From Bryobacteraceae bacterium (lineage in GTDB: Bacteria; Acidobacteriota; Terriglobia; Bryobacterales; Bryobacteraceae): DNA of 40,389 nt. Under the pieces are notes generated by a model. The model ran no database searches. It saw nothing but the letters and a program-made list of their open reading frames with translations, and was not told where the DNA came from. Both the position numbers and the translations under genes were made by a program. The stretch is from NCBI GenBank assembly GCA_025927575.1, contig JAICLJ010000023.1, positions 1 to 40,389 on the forward strand, given 5' to 3'. Every line of letters starts with the position of its first letter. Position 1 is the stretch's first letter. This document shows positions 16,693-24,523 of the stretch, one piece after another.

Positions 16693-17393
16693 TGCCACCT
16701 TTTCCAAGCGCCATAAATTCCGGCAGCGCCCACTAACAGAAGGAGCGTGATAGATAAACCGCCGATTACCGAGTTCGAAGGAGATTTGCTCACACGCGTT
16801 CGTGCCGGACGAGGTCTTGTCATCGGCTCTTGTGGGGCACCTGGCAGCGATGAATTTACTCCTAAACTTTGAGGTAGCGGCTGCGCCTCAAAATTCTCGG
16901 CAATTCTCGTGTTCAATTGAGGAACTATGCCTCCGTCGGCCGGCGTAACGCACTGTGTGGAAGAGTCGGGCAAGCACTCTTTTATTAGGTTCATCACGCG
17001 CTCTGAGTCGGGGAGCGAGATCGACAGATCGGCCAAGCACAAATGAATATGGGTAAGCTTTTCCTCTTTCGTTCCGGCCGGAGCTGTCGCTGCCGGAAGC
17101 ATGGCCGAGAGCACGTCTTGAAACGACTGCGGGGCTGGGCGCAATGAGTCCTGCGAGGCCGATTCTTCATCCGGCGGCGATACCGCTTCGTCGCCGCTCG
17201 CAAAGACGACTTGAAAGTCGCCGAACTGGCGGTCTTGTCCTACCGTCGATTGCGAGCTTACCAGCAGCAGATCTTCACCTAATTCTGTTCGCGCTATGGC
17301 GATGGCTGCTTGGATCGATGGAGCAAAATACGATTTTGTTCGCAGAGGAGCTGTTGGCTTGGCTTGGGTTGACATATCTTCCGCCTTGCTCAT
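16689..17393 (-). CDS. FlhF-like N-terminal protein lacking the GTPase domain, C-terminal membrane anchor
   Basis: This 234-residue protein lies exactly where flhF normally sits. Residues about 18-66 (KSYFAPSIQAAIAIARTELG through FGDFQVVFAS) match the N-terminal B domain of FlhF. Residues about 91-140 are helical and may correspond to the FlhF N domain. The SRP-type G domain that should follow is absent: there is no P-loop GxxGxGKTT and no room for it before fliA. Instead a proline-rich linker (150-208) leads to one hydrophobic helix (GGLSITLLLLVGAAGIYGAW) and a short basic tail. The start overlaps the flhA stop as ATGA; an in-frame ATG at 17375 is an alternative. FlhF normally sets flagellar position together with FlhG. 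What this form does is unknown. Confidence 0.75.
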   Translation of the reverse strand: MSKAEDMSTQAKPTAPLRTKSYFAPSIQAAIAIARTELGEDLLLVSSQSTVGQDRQFGDFQVVFASGDEAVSPPDEESASQDSLRPAPQSFQDVLSAMLPAATAPAGTKEEKLTHIHLCLADLSISLPDSERVMNLIKECLPDSSTQCVTPADGGIVPQLNTRIAENFEAQPLPQSLGVNSSLPGAPQEPMTRPRPARTRVSKSPSNSVIGGLSITLLLLVGAAGIYGAWKRWQ

Positions 17394-19477
17394 CGAACCT
17401 GCCCGAGATTCTGAATGTTGACCTCTGCCGGCACTTCGTTGTGAGAGATGAAAATGATATTAGGCGAGACGGCCTCTACCATCTGCCGCAAAAAGTAACG
17501 GACAGCTTGGGATACGAGAATGACCACCGGCCCTTCCGGTTTGTGGATAGAACGCTCCAGTCGGGCGAGAATGTCGCGAATAACTTCGGGCGAAGCGGAG
17601 GAGTGGCTGTTCTGCTCGCCATGTTCGATGTTCGATTCGACGATGCGTTCGATGGAAGGATCCAGAAAGAAGGCCGGCAGATTGCCCTCCTGGTTTAGAT
17701 AAGGTCTTACTACTTCGCGCCGAATGGCCTGGCGGACAAACTCTGTGAGGATTACGGGATTGCGCGTGGTAACCGCTGCCTCGCCCAGCGCTTCGATGAT
17801 CGACGCAGCATCGCGAACCGACACCTGTTCACGAAGCAGGTTTTTGACGATCCGCTGCAGGAGGCCCGGTGAAACTATCTTCGGCACGAGTTCCTCGATC
17901 AGCTTTGGCTGATCCACGGCAACGCGGTCAATCAGCTTCTTCACGTCCTGGCGTGAGAACAGTTCATGAGCATAGCGGCGGACCAGTTCCGACAAATGCG
18001 TTCCCATTACTGTCACCGGATCAATAACTGTATAGCCGTTTCGCTTGGCTTCCTCGGCCGCCGTCCGGCCGATCCAGACAGCAGGAATGCCAAAGGCAGG
18101 TTCCTTCGTTGGATGTCCGTCAAGCGGGGCTAGCTGTTTGCCGACGGAAATTGCCAATTCGCAGCCCGCAGGAAGTTCGAAAGACGAGATTCTGATTCCC
18201 TTGATCAAGACGGCATAACGGTGAGCCTCAAGCGAAAGGTTTTCGGTGAGGCGGAGCGGCGGCAGCATGTAGCCAAGCTCAGAGGCGAGTTGGCGGCGAA
18301 TACCGGCTACCCGCCGCAGCAAGGGCGAATTCTGCCCGCCTTCCACGAGTTTGACCAGCCCTAAGCCGACCTCAAGAGAAAATGGCTCGACGTGCAGCAG
18401 ATCTTCCAGGCTTTCCTTCGCCGCCGGCTGACCAGTTCCGGCCGCTTGCGCGGGCGCGGTGTCGATTTTTCGACGCTGCTTACTGTTCCAGGCGTAGCCG
18501 CTCACGGCCGAGCCGATCAGAATGAAGGGAAGCTTTGGTAAACCCGGGAAAGCCGCCAGTGCGAGGAGGACGCCGCCAGCCAGCATCAAAGGCTCTTCGG
18601 CTCCAAAAATTTGTGTCGTGAAGTCTTTCCCCAGCCGCTCTCCGGAACTGGCCCGGGTCACGATCATGGCCCCAGATACCGAGATCATGAGCGCGGGAAC
18701 TACCGTCACGAGTCCGTCGCCAATAGTGAGGACGCTATAGGTGTGCAGGGCTTTCGAGAGATCCATATCATGCTGAAAGACTCCGATCAAGAAGCCGGCA
18801 ATGATATTGATGCTGGTAATGAGAATGCTCGCCATAGCGTCCCGCTGAGTGAATCGGGACGCGCCATCCATAGCGCCGTAAAATTCCGCTTCCGCAGCCA
18901 GCGCTTTTCTCCGTTTACGGGCTTCATTTTCGTCGATGAGCCCCGCATTCAGATCGGCATCGATCGACATCTGCTTTCCGGGGAGCGCATCAAGCGTAAA
19001 ACGCGCCGTCACTTCAGAGATTCTGACCGCGCCGTGATTGATGACGACGTATTGAATAGCGATCAGAATGAGGAAAATAACCGATCCCACGATGAAGTTG
19101 CCGCCAACGACAAAATTGCCGAACGAGGCAATCACTTCGCCGGCGGCAGACGTCCCCGAGTTGCCGTTCAGCAAAATGAGCCGCGAAGACGACACATTCA
19201 GCGAAAGCCGGAAAAGCGTGAGCATCAGCAGCGTAGTGGGAAAAACTGTAAATTCGACCGGCCGTTCGATATAGACGGCGACCATCAACACGACCACCGA
19301 AAGCATGATGTCGATGGCGAGCAGGAAATCGAGCAGGAATTTCGGCATCGGCGTGATGAGCGCAACGATGATGGCGAGAATCGCTAGAGGAACGGTAAGA
19401 TCGGCCAGCTTCGCGGAGAGTAAGCTGGACCAGAGTTTCGGCCTGGGGAGCGGAAGAGCAACCGATAAATCGGACAT
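17390..19477 (-). CDS. flhA: Flagellar type III export gate protein FlhA
   Basis: This is a 695-residue inner-membrane protein at the centre of the flagellar export gate. It energises export with the proton motive force and docks chaperone-substrate complexes. The first ~330 residues contain about eight membrane helices. The FHIPEP-family signature, RISEVTARFTLDALPGKQMS followed by IDAD, falls at about 152-174. The large cytoplasmic C-terminal domain starts after the QRRKID linker near residue 340 and is complete. It begins 11 bases after the flhB stop and overlaps the FlhF-like gene by four bases. Length and motifs are normal for the family. Confidence 0.96.
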   Translation of the reverse strand: MSDLSVALPLPRPKLWSSLLSAKLADLTVPLAILAIIVALITPMPKFLLDFLLAIDIMLSVVVLMVAVYIERPVEFTVFPTTLLMLTLFRLSLNVSSSRLILLNGNSGTSAAGEVIASFGNFVVGGNFIVGSVIFLILIAIQYVVINHGAVRISEVTARFTLDALPGKQMSIDADLNAGLIDENEARKRRKALAAEAEFYGAMDGASRFTQRDAMASILITSINIIAGFLIGVFQHDMDLSKALHTYSVLTIGDGLVTVVPALMISVSGAMIVTRASSGERLGKDFTTQIFGAEEPLMLAGGVLLALAAFPGLPKLPFILIGSAVSGYAWNSKQRRKIDTAPAQAAGTGQPAAKESLEDLLHVEPFSLEVGLGLVKLVEGGQNSPLLRRVAGIRRQLASELGYMLPPLRLTENLSLEAHRYAVLIKGIRISSFELPAGCELAISVGKQLAPLDGHPTKEPAFGIPAVWIGRTAAEEAKRNGYTVIDPVTVMGTHLSELVRRYAHELFSRQDVKKLIDRVAVDQPKLIEELVPKIVSPGLLQRIVKNLLREQVSVRDAASIIEALGEAAVTTRNPVILTEFVRQAIRREVVRPYLNQEGNLPAFFLDPSIERIVESNIEHGEQNSHSSASPEVIRDILARLERSIHKPEGPVVILVSQAVRYFLRQMVEAVSPNIIFISHNEVPAEVNIQNLGQVR

Positions 19478-19488
19478 GAAGCAAATAC

Positions 19489-20541
19489 CTAACGAGACTG
19501 CATCAGCCGGAAGATGTATGCCAGGATCTCGGCAACAGCACGGTACAGGTGCGGTGGAATCTCATGGCCTACGTCAACTGCCTTATACAGGCCCTGCGCG
19601 AGGGGCTTGTTCTCAACTAAGGGCACGTTGTGTTCCAAAGCCCGCTGCCGAATCCGCAGGGCTAAATAGTTTTTGCCTTTGGCGACAACCATCGGCGCGG
19701 CGGAAATCTCGGGATCGTAGCGGATGGCCACCGCATAGTGAGTGGGATTCACGATAACAGCGGTCGCTGTGGGAATCTGCTGCATCATGTTTTTGCGGGC
19801 TTGGGTGCGGCGGATTTGGCGTATTCTGGCCTTGATTTGAGGGTCACCTTCCAGCTGCTTGTGCTCTTCCTTGACTTCCTCCTTGGTCATCTTTAGCTGA
19901 TTCAGGTGCTTTCGTTTTTCGCGGAATAGGTCAACACAGCCGAACAGGAAAAAGAGACCGGCTCCACGCCACAAGAGGCTGCCGAAAGAACCCATTACCT
20001 GATTTCGCCCCGCTTCGATGCCGCCCAGCGGAAGCATGATCAACGGCCCCAGATTGTTTGCGGCCAATGCATAGATGGCATAGCCACACACTGGTATGAG
20101 AATTACGGCCTGAAGCAAAGCCGGCCCATTCTGTTTCGGAATCTGCTTGAGCTTAGTTATAGGATTGAAATGTTTGAAATCGGGAGCCAGCTTATTCACG
20201 CTGAAGCCCATTCCCGTGAGGCTTAATTGCAAAGCCAGAGCAAGGACGAGGAGCCCGGCGCCCGCCACGACAGGCGGAACGATGCAATGCATCACCGCGA
20301 AACTAAAGAGATTAAGCCAGTCTTTGGGAGAAAGGTCGCGCGCAAAAGCCTTTTCGAAAATGGTCCGGCTTACGAGTTGCAAATGAAACAACCACGGATT
20401 TCCGAACGTATGCACAATAAATACAAACGCGAGGAATTGTGATCCAGCGAGGAAGTGCCGGGTAGAGGCGAACTCACCCTTTTCACGAGCATCCTTGAGT
20501 CGTTTCGGGCTTGCCTTCTCGGTCTTTTCGGCGTTCGCCAT
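19489..20541 (-). CDS. flhB: Flagellar export switch protein FlhB
   Basis: This is a 350-residue export-gate protein that switches substrate specificity from rod/hook to filament subunits. The N-terminus (EKASPKRLKDAREKG) is the usual amphipathic family start. Four membrane segments follow to about residue 205. The cytoplasmic domain carries the self-cleaving NPTH motif at 265-268, followed by HYAVAIRYD. Autocleavage between Asn and Pro should therefore be possible. The C-terminus is short, ending a few residues after the LAYIFRLM helix. It lies six bases after the fliR stop and 11 bases before flhA. FliK, its partner in the switch, is encoded at the head of the same block. Confidence 0.96.
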   Translation of the reverse strand: MANAEKTEKASPKRLKDAREKGEFASTRHFLAGSQFLAFVFIVHTFGNPWLFHLQLVSRTIFEKAFARDLSPKDWLNLFSFAVMHCIVPPVVAGAGLLVLALALQLSLTGMGFSVNKLAPDFKHFNPITKLKQIPKQNGPALLQAVILIPVCGYAIYALAANNLGPLIMLPLGGIEAGRNQVMGSFGSLLWRGAGLFFLFGCVDLFREKRKHLNQLKMTKEEVKEEHKQLEGDPQIKARIRQIRRTQARKNMMQQIPTATAVIVNPTHYAVAIRYDPEISAAPMVVAKGKNYLALRIRQRALEHNVPLVENKPLAQGLYKAVDVGHEIPPHLYRAVAEILAYIFRLMQSR

Positions 20542-20547
20542 AGCTGA

Positions 20548-21315
20548 TTAGCGGACGAGCCGGGATGCCGTGGACAGCATTCGTTCCGCAAGAGAGGAGT
20601 AGACGGACGGAAAGAGAACCAAAATGGTTGAGACGGTGACCAGAGCCACCAGCATCTTAATGGGAAAGGCGAGAGAGAGAAGCTGCAGTTGCGAATTAAT
20701 GCGGCTCAATAGAGCGAGGGTCAAATCCACCATAATCAGAAGGGCTATAACCGGCAGCGCCAGGCGAAGCCCGGTTGAAAATATTGTGGAAGCCGCATGT
20801 ATCACAACGTTCGCCCAATTGCGATCGAGAATCAGAACGCCAGGAGGGTGAGTCGTGAGACTGGTGGCAAAGATCCTGATAACGACCCGGTGCAATCCGA
20901 AGGTGACGAAGAGTAGTCCAGCAAGCAACTGAGCGATCACACTGAGCACCGGAGAATCGGCCTCGGTAGAGGGATCGATAGTGGACGCGAAAGAATAGCC
21001 TGCTTGAAATCCTGCAAGTTGGCCAAAGAACAGGAATGCATCGGAGATGAATCCTACGAGTAGGCCAATGCACAAGCCGAACCCGGCTTCGGTGGCAAGC
21101 CAAGCCGTGTATTGAACGGGAGAAGGCTCTACGGTAACGACCGGCCACATAGGGTAGAGAGCCATGGTGGCGGCCAGGACCAGAATGGCGCGAACGGGCG
21201 TTACGGCGCTGGTGGCGCCAGGAAGAGGGACGAAGATCATGACACTACCTACCCGCGCCAGCACGAGCAGAAAGCTATGAACGAGCGCTACTGGGATGCT
21301 GACCTCAGCCGGCAT
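20548..21315 (-). CDS. fliR: Flagellar export gate protein FliR
   Basis: This 255-residue membrane protein has about six hydrophobic helices. It forms the export pore with FliP and FliQ. Recognisable features are LARVGSVMIFVPLPG near the N-terminus, FLFFGQLAGFQAGYSFASTIDP in the middle and a terminal FPSVYSSLAERML. The start overlaps the end of fliQ by 11 bases, and the stop lies six bases before flhB, so translation is tightly linked. Length is normal. Confidence 0.94.
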   Translation of the reverse strand: MPAEVSIPVALVHSFLLVLARVGSVMIFVPLPGATSAVTPVRAILVLAATMALYPMWPVVTVEPSPVQYTAWLATEAGFGLCIGLLVGFISDAFLFFGQLAGFQAGYSFASTIDPSTEADSPVLSVIAQLLAGLLFVTFGLHRVVIRIFATSLTTHPPGVLILDRNWANVVIHAASTIFSTGLRLALPVIALLIMVDLTLALLSRINSQLQLLSLAFPIKMLVALVTVSTILVLFPSVYSSLAERMLSTASRLVR

Positions 21316-21574
21316 ACCGATTCAGGTTGCCGAGAATAGACACGGCGTAGGACAGCGCCTTCTGCAGCATCCAGGGCATGGACAAAGCGGCCGCAACCAG
21401 AAACACCGCCAACCGCGGAACGGTGCTGAACGCGGAATCCTGAATGGAGGTAAGAATCTGAACGAGACTCAACAGGAAACCGGCGACAAATCCGGCGATG
21501 AGCATTGGAGCGCTCAGCCAGAACGTCATCAGCAGAGCGTCGCGTACAATCTGAATCGCAATCTCAGGTGTCAT
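21305..21574 (-). CDS. fliQ: Flagellar export gate protein FliQ
   Basis: This 89-residue protein has two membrane hairpin helices (LLMTFWLSAPMLIAGFVAGF and LAVFLVAAALSMPWML) flanking the conserved SLVQILTSIQD segment. That is the FliQ/SctS signature. It wraps around the FliP-FliR pore in the export gate. It sits between fliP (13-base gap) and fliR (11-base overlap). Confidence 0.94.
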   Translation of the reverse strand: MTPEIAIQIVRDALLMTFWLSAPMLIAGFVAGFLLSLVQILTSIQDSAFSTVPRLAVFLVAAALSMPWMLQKALSYAVSILGNLNRYAG

Positions 21575-21587
21575 TGGGATTGCCTCC

Positions 21588-22328
21588 TCAGGAGTAGAAT
21601 CCTTTTAAAAGCGAGCCAACTACCAGATTCCAGCCATCCGCCAGCACGAAAAGAAGGATTTTGAATGGCGCCGACAACATGACCGGCGGGAGCTGCACCA
21701 TTCCCATGGATAAGGTGACCGAAGCGATGACGAGATCGATTACCAAGAAAGGCAGGAATAAGACGGTACCGATTTGAAAGGAAGCTTTGAGCTCGGAGAG
21801 TATGTAGGCGGGTATGACTATCTGTAGCTTCAAGTCCTTCGGAGTATGCGGCGCCGGAGTGTGGGTAACGTTGACAAAAAGCTGCAGATCCTTATCGCGG
21901 CAGAAGTGAAGCAAGTACTTTTGCAGCGATTCCGAACCTTTAGCGGTTGCTTCCTGCATAGTTACCTTTCCCTGATCGAACGGCTGCCAGGCATTTTGAT
22001 AGATATCGGTCGCGACCGGCTGCATGATGAGCAGAGATAAAAAAAGGGCAAGCCCGATCAGCACCTGGTTGGAAGGAGCGGATTGCGTGCCGAGCGCCTG
22101 CCGCAGGAAATGCAGCACAATAGAGATGCGCAGGAATGGCGTGATACACATCAGTGCCGCCGGCAGCAGAGTCAGGAAGGTTAACAGAATAACGATCTGC
22201 ATCGGAGCGCTGATGGCGGCGGCGCCCTTCCCGGCCGAGAGGCTCGCTCCCAATAAAGGTCCGGACTGCTGAGCGAAGAGGGGCGTTGCCCCGACGACTG
22301 CCGGCGTCAGCCAGAATACCCGTTTCAC
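21588..22328 (-). CDS. fliP: Flagellar export gate protein FliP
   Basis: This 246-residue pore-forming subunit of the flagellar export gate begins with a signal peptide (hydrophobic run ending LFAQQ), as usual for FliP. Landmarks are the helix ISAPMQIVILLTFLTLLPAA, the block TPFLRISIVLHFLRQALG and the C-terminal PFKILLFVLADGWNLVVGSL. The periplasmic middle part is of normal length. The start ATG overlaps the fliO stop (ATGA), consistent with coupled translation. Confidence 0.95.
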   Translation of the reverse strand: MKRVFWLTPAVVGATPLFAQQSGPLLGASLSAGKGAAAISAPMQIVILLTFLTLLPAALMCITPFLRISIVLHFLRQALGTQSAPSNQVLIGLALFLSLLIMQPVATDIYQNAWQPFDQGKVTMQEATAKGSESLQKYLLHFCRDKDLQLFVNVTHTPAPHTPKDLKLQIVIPAYILSELKASFQIGTVLFLPFLVIDLVIASVTLSMGMVQLPPVMLSAPFKILLFVLADGWNLVVGSLLKGFYS

Positions 22329-22636
22329 TCTGTGACCTCATCCGACTGGGCCTTGAGTGCTTTCCATGACGAACTCTCTACCAGGTAGAATCCTGCCGAG
22401 GACGTACCAATGAGGACGGCCCGGTCGCCCATGCGCACCAGGTTGAGTGAGTGAGTCGGAGAAAGCCGTACCGTCTCAACGCGCTGCAGGATGCCGCGCG
22501 GCCTACCGCTTTTTATGGAGGCATAGGAAGAAGAAGGAACTTGCAGGAGGCCCTTTTTCTTCAGCCACCACATGGTGATCCCGAGTAAGGAGAACACCGC
22601 GATCACCGCTAGTAATTGAGGAATGAAATCCACCAA
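22325..22636 (-). CDS. fliO: Flagellar assembly chaperone FliO
   Basis: This 103-residue protein has one N-terminal membrane helix (LLAVIAVFSLLGITMWWL), a basic KKKG stop-transfer and a small cytoplasmic beta domain. The latter carries the family pattern RVETVRLSPTHSLNLVRMGDRAVLIG. FliO helps FliP assemble into the export gate. Gene order fliN-fliO-fliP supports the call in a poorly conserved family. It starts four bases after fliN and overlaps fliP by four. Confidence 0.88.
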   Translation of the reverse strand: MVDFIPQLLAVIAVFSLLGITMWWLKKKGLLQVPSSSYASIKSGRPRGILQRVETVRLSPTHSLNLVRMGDRAVLIGTSSAGFYLVESSSWKALKAQSDEVTE

Positions 22637-22640
22637 CCGA

Positions 22641-22889
22641 TTACTCCTGATTGTTGAAATCGGTGATGCGCACGTTAACCGTCGTTTCCGGGATAACGAT
22701 CTCGCCGTATCCGATCAGCACGCCGCCCAACCGGACATCGAGGTTTTCGCCGGCGGAGCGGCTCAACTTAAGTACGCTGTCCGTCTCCAGCGCCAGCACC
22801 TCCCGTATCGTGAGCTGCCGCCGGTCCAGCTCTACTTCTACGTCGAGCGGAACGTCGCCGAAAGCTCCAATTTGTTCAGTCAAGTCCAT
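22641..22889 (-). CDS. fliN: FliN, minimal SpoA-domain switch protein (82 residues)
   Basis: This protein is almost nothing but the SpoA domain: VPLDVEVELDRRQLTIREVLAL, SVLKLSRSAGENLDVRLGG, VLIGYGEIVIPE and VNVRITDF. FliN forms the lower C-ring and helps dock FliH and cargo. At 82 residues it lacks the N-terminal arm of ordinary FliN (about 110-140 residues). It precedes fliO, the standard fliN position, but fliL and fliM, which usually precede it, are absent here. fliM is found 10 kb away with another FliN. It is the second of three FliN-type proteins in the window. Confidence 0.9.
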   Translation of the reverse strand: MDLTEQIGAFGDVPLDVEVELDRRQLTIREVLALETDSVLKLSRSAGENLDVRLGGVLIGYGEIVIPETTVNVRITDFNNQE

Positions 22890-22908
22890 GTATTCTCCGA
22901 AGCAGGAT

Positions 22909-24177
22909 CTACTTAATTAAGTTGACTGTTTCCTGGCTTAACTCGTCGGACACTGTAATGACACGGGAATTGGCTTGATAGGAGCGCTGATAGATGAGCA
23001 GGTTCGAGAACTCAGTGGCGATGTCCACCGTGGAACCTTCGAGCGAGCTTCCGAGAACAGAGCCTCGTCCACCAGTGCCGGAAGTCCCAACAGTCGTCTG
23101 CGCCGAATCCGGTCCTAGCTGCAAATTGTTGTTACCGACAGCAATCAGCGTTTGCGGATTGCCAACTGTGGCGAGCGCGAGCTGCGCGGCAACCATCTGA
23201 ACACCGCTCGAATATTTGGCTATGATCTTGCCATCGTTACTCATGGTTACGCTCATGAGGCGCGCCGCCGGGAGGCCGTCTTGTGTATTAGCCGATACGG
23301 CCGAAGTCTGTGAATATTGAGTGATGAGCGGATGTGCGTTAGCATCGTACAGGCTCCAGTTCATATTGAGGTCAGGAGCTGAATCGGCCAATCCCGTCAC
23401 AGCGATGGGTATGTTTCCGTTCGCGGCGTCCGGCGTTGCCAGGTTGCCGTTGCTATCGAATTGAATAACTCCCGGTGTAGCCAGAAGATTCTGCTGTTGC
23501 CCGGCGACTCCGCCGGTCACGAGTTCGCCCGGTACCGAGGCCATGTAGTTCCACTGCCCCGGAGTTATCGCATCTTTCGAAAACGTGAGAGTAACGGGAA
23601 TTGTATTGCCCAGGCCATCGATGGCCTGCACCTGCGTCGAGAACTGCCCGTTTGATGAGCCGGCTTGAGCGGACGAATCCAGGTTAGCCGTAAGAGAGAA
23701 CTGGGTGGTCGCCTGGGGCGCAAGCGAGCCGCCACTCGGCAGTTTGATGTCTCCGATCGGACCGGATGTGTTCAGTACTCCATTTGTGGCGGACCACCCT
23801 TGCACCCGATCGTGCGATTTGGTGATGAGATAGCCGTCGACGTCCTCGTCGAAGTTCCCTGCCCGCGTCAGCAACGACTGATCGTTGCTGTCCTTCACCA
23901 TAAAGAAGCCGTCACCTTGAATACTGGCATCAAAACGGCCGGTGGTCGACTGGATCGAGCCTTGCGAGAATTGCCGTGTGGTTTGCGGGATGCTGGTGCC
24001 GAGGCCGACTTGAGTTGTATCCGATCCGTTCAAGGACTGAGAAACCATGTCCTGAAACGAAACAGTTGAATCCTTGTATCCAGTGGTGTTGAGATTAGCG
24101 AGATTACTGCCGACCACGTCGATGGCCGTCGACATGGCGCTGAGGCCGGAGATGGCAGTGGAGAAAGATGTGAGCAT
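22909..24177 (-). CDS. flgE: Flagellar hook protein FlgE
   Basis: This 422-residue axial protein forms the hook. The N-terminal D0/D1 signature (MLTSFSTAISGLSAMSTAID, then VGSNLANLNTTGYKDS) and the C-terminal heptad helix (YQRSYQANSRVITVSDELSQETVNLIK) are both present. The middle has the FlgE-type DGFFMV and YLLITKS-like strands and a variable D2 insert with threonine/serine-rich loops. It follows flgD after 33 bases and precedes the small fliN by 19 bases. Length is typical. Confidence 0.95.
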   Translation of the reverse strand: MLTSFSTAISGLSAMSTAIDVVGSNLANLNTTGYKDSTVSFQDMVSQSLNGSDTTQVGLGTSIPQTTRQFSQGSIQSTTGRFDASIQGDGFFMVKDSNDQSLLTRAGNFDEDVDGYLITKSHDRVQGWSATNGVLNTSGPIGDIKLPSGGSLAPQATTQFSLTANLDSSAQAGSSNGQFSTQVQAIDGLGNTIPVTLTFSKDAITPGQWNYMASVPGELVTGGVAGQQQNLLATPGVIQFDSNGNLATPDAANGNIPIAVTGLADSAPDLNMNWSLYDANAHPLITQYSQTSAVSANTQDGLPAARLMSVTMSNDGKIIAKYSSGVQMVAAQLALATVGNPQTLIAVGNNNLQLGPDSAQTTVGTSGTGGRGSVLGSSLEGSTVDIATEFSNLLIYQRSYQANSRVITVSDELSQETVNLIK

Positions 24178-24210
24178 ATAGATCCTTTCGTGTACTTGAA
24201 GAGCGGAAGA

Positions 24211-24516
24211 TTAGGACGCAGCCGCTCCACCGCTGTCGGCGGTTGGAGGAGGTGCCACTACACCGGCAACGGAGGCGGTGTTTTTGTTAATGCCGATTAA
24301 CTGCTCGAGCTGGCTGAATTGCGCGAGCTGCGAGACGAACTGGGTTCCATCCTGAGGACTGAGCGGGTCCTGATTTTTCAACTGCGCGACAAGCAGAGTG
24401 AGAAACGTATTTTCATCGACTGACACTCCACCCTGTGGGGCTGCAGGGGGAGACGTGGCGGAACCGTCAGTTCCGGCCGAATTCGTTGTGAGCAATGGCG
24501 AAATTGAAGCGGACAT
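24211..24516 (-). CDS. flgD: Hook-capping scaffold protein FlgD, short form
   Basis: This 101-residue protein carries the conserved FlgD N-terminal domain: VDENTFLTLLVAQLKNQDPL, TQFVSQLAQFSQLEQLIGIN. FlgD caps the growing hook and is required for FlgE polymerisation. The Tudor-like and Ig-like domains that extend classical FlgD to about 220 residues are absent. The protein ends soon after the conserved block in an Ala/Pro/Gly tail. Short FlgD proteins exist in other phyla, so this is probably functional. It lies seven bases after fliK and 33 bases before flgE. Confidence 0.92.
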   Translation of the reverse strand: MSASISPLLTTNSAGTDGSATSPPAAPQGGVSVDENTFLTLLVAQLKNQDPLSPQDGTQFVSQLAQFSQLEQLIGINKNTASVAGVVAPPPTADSGGAAAS

Positions 24517-24523
24517 TAGTTAT

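Noticed and set aside
16689-17393. Frameshift as the reason for the missing FlhF GTPase domain
   Set aside because: No frame on either strand in this interval encodes P-loop or other SRP-GTPase motifs, and the gene is ATGA-coupled to intact neighbours at both ends, so a simple frameshift cannot explain the loss.
18611-19387. Long plus-strand frame (258 codons) rich in His, Arg and Asp
   Set aside because: It is exactly antisense to the membrane part of flhA, and its odd composition is the expected complement of that sequence.
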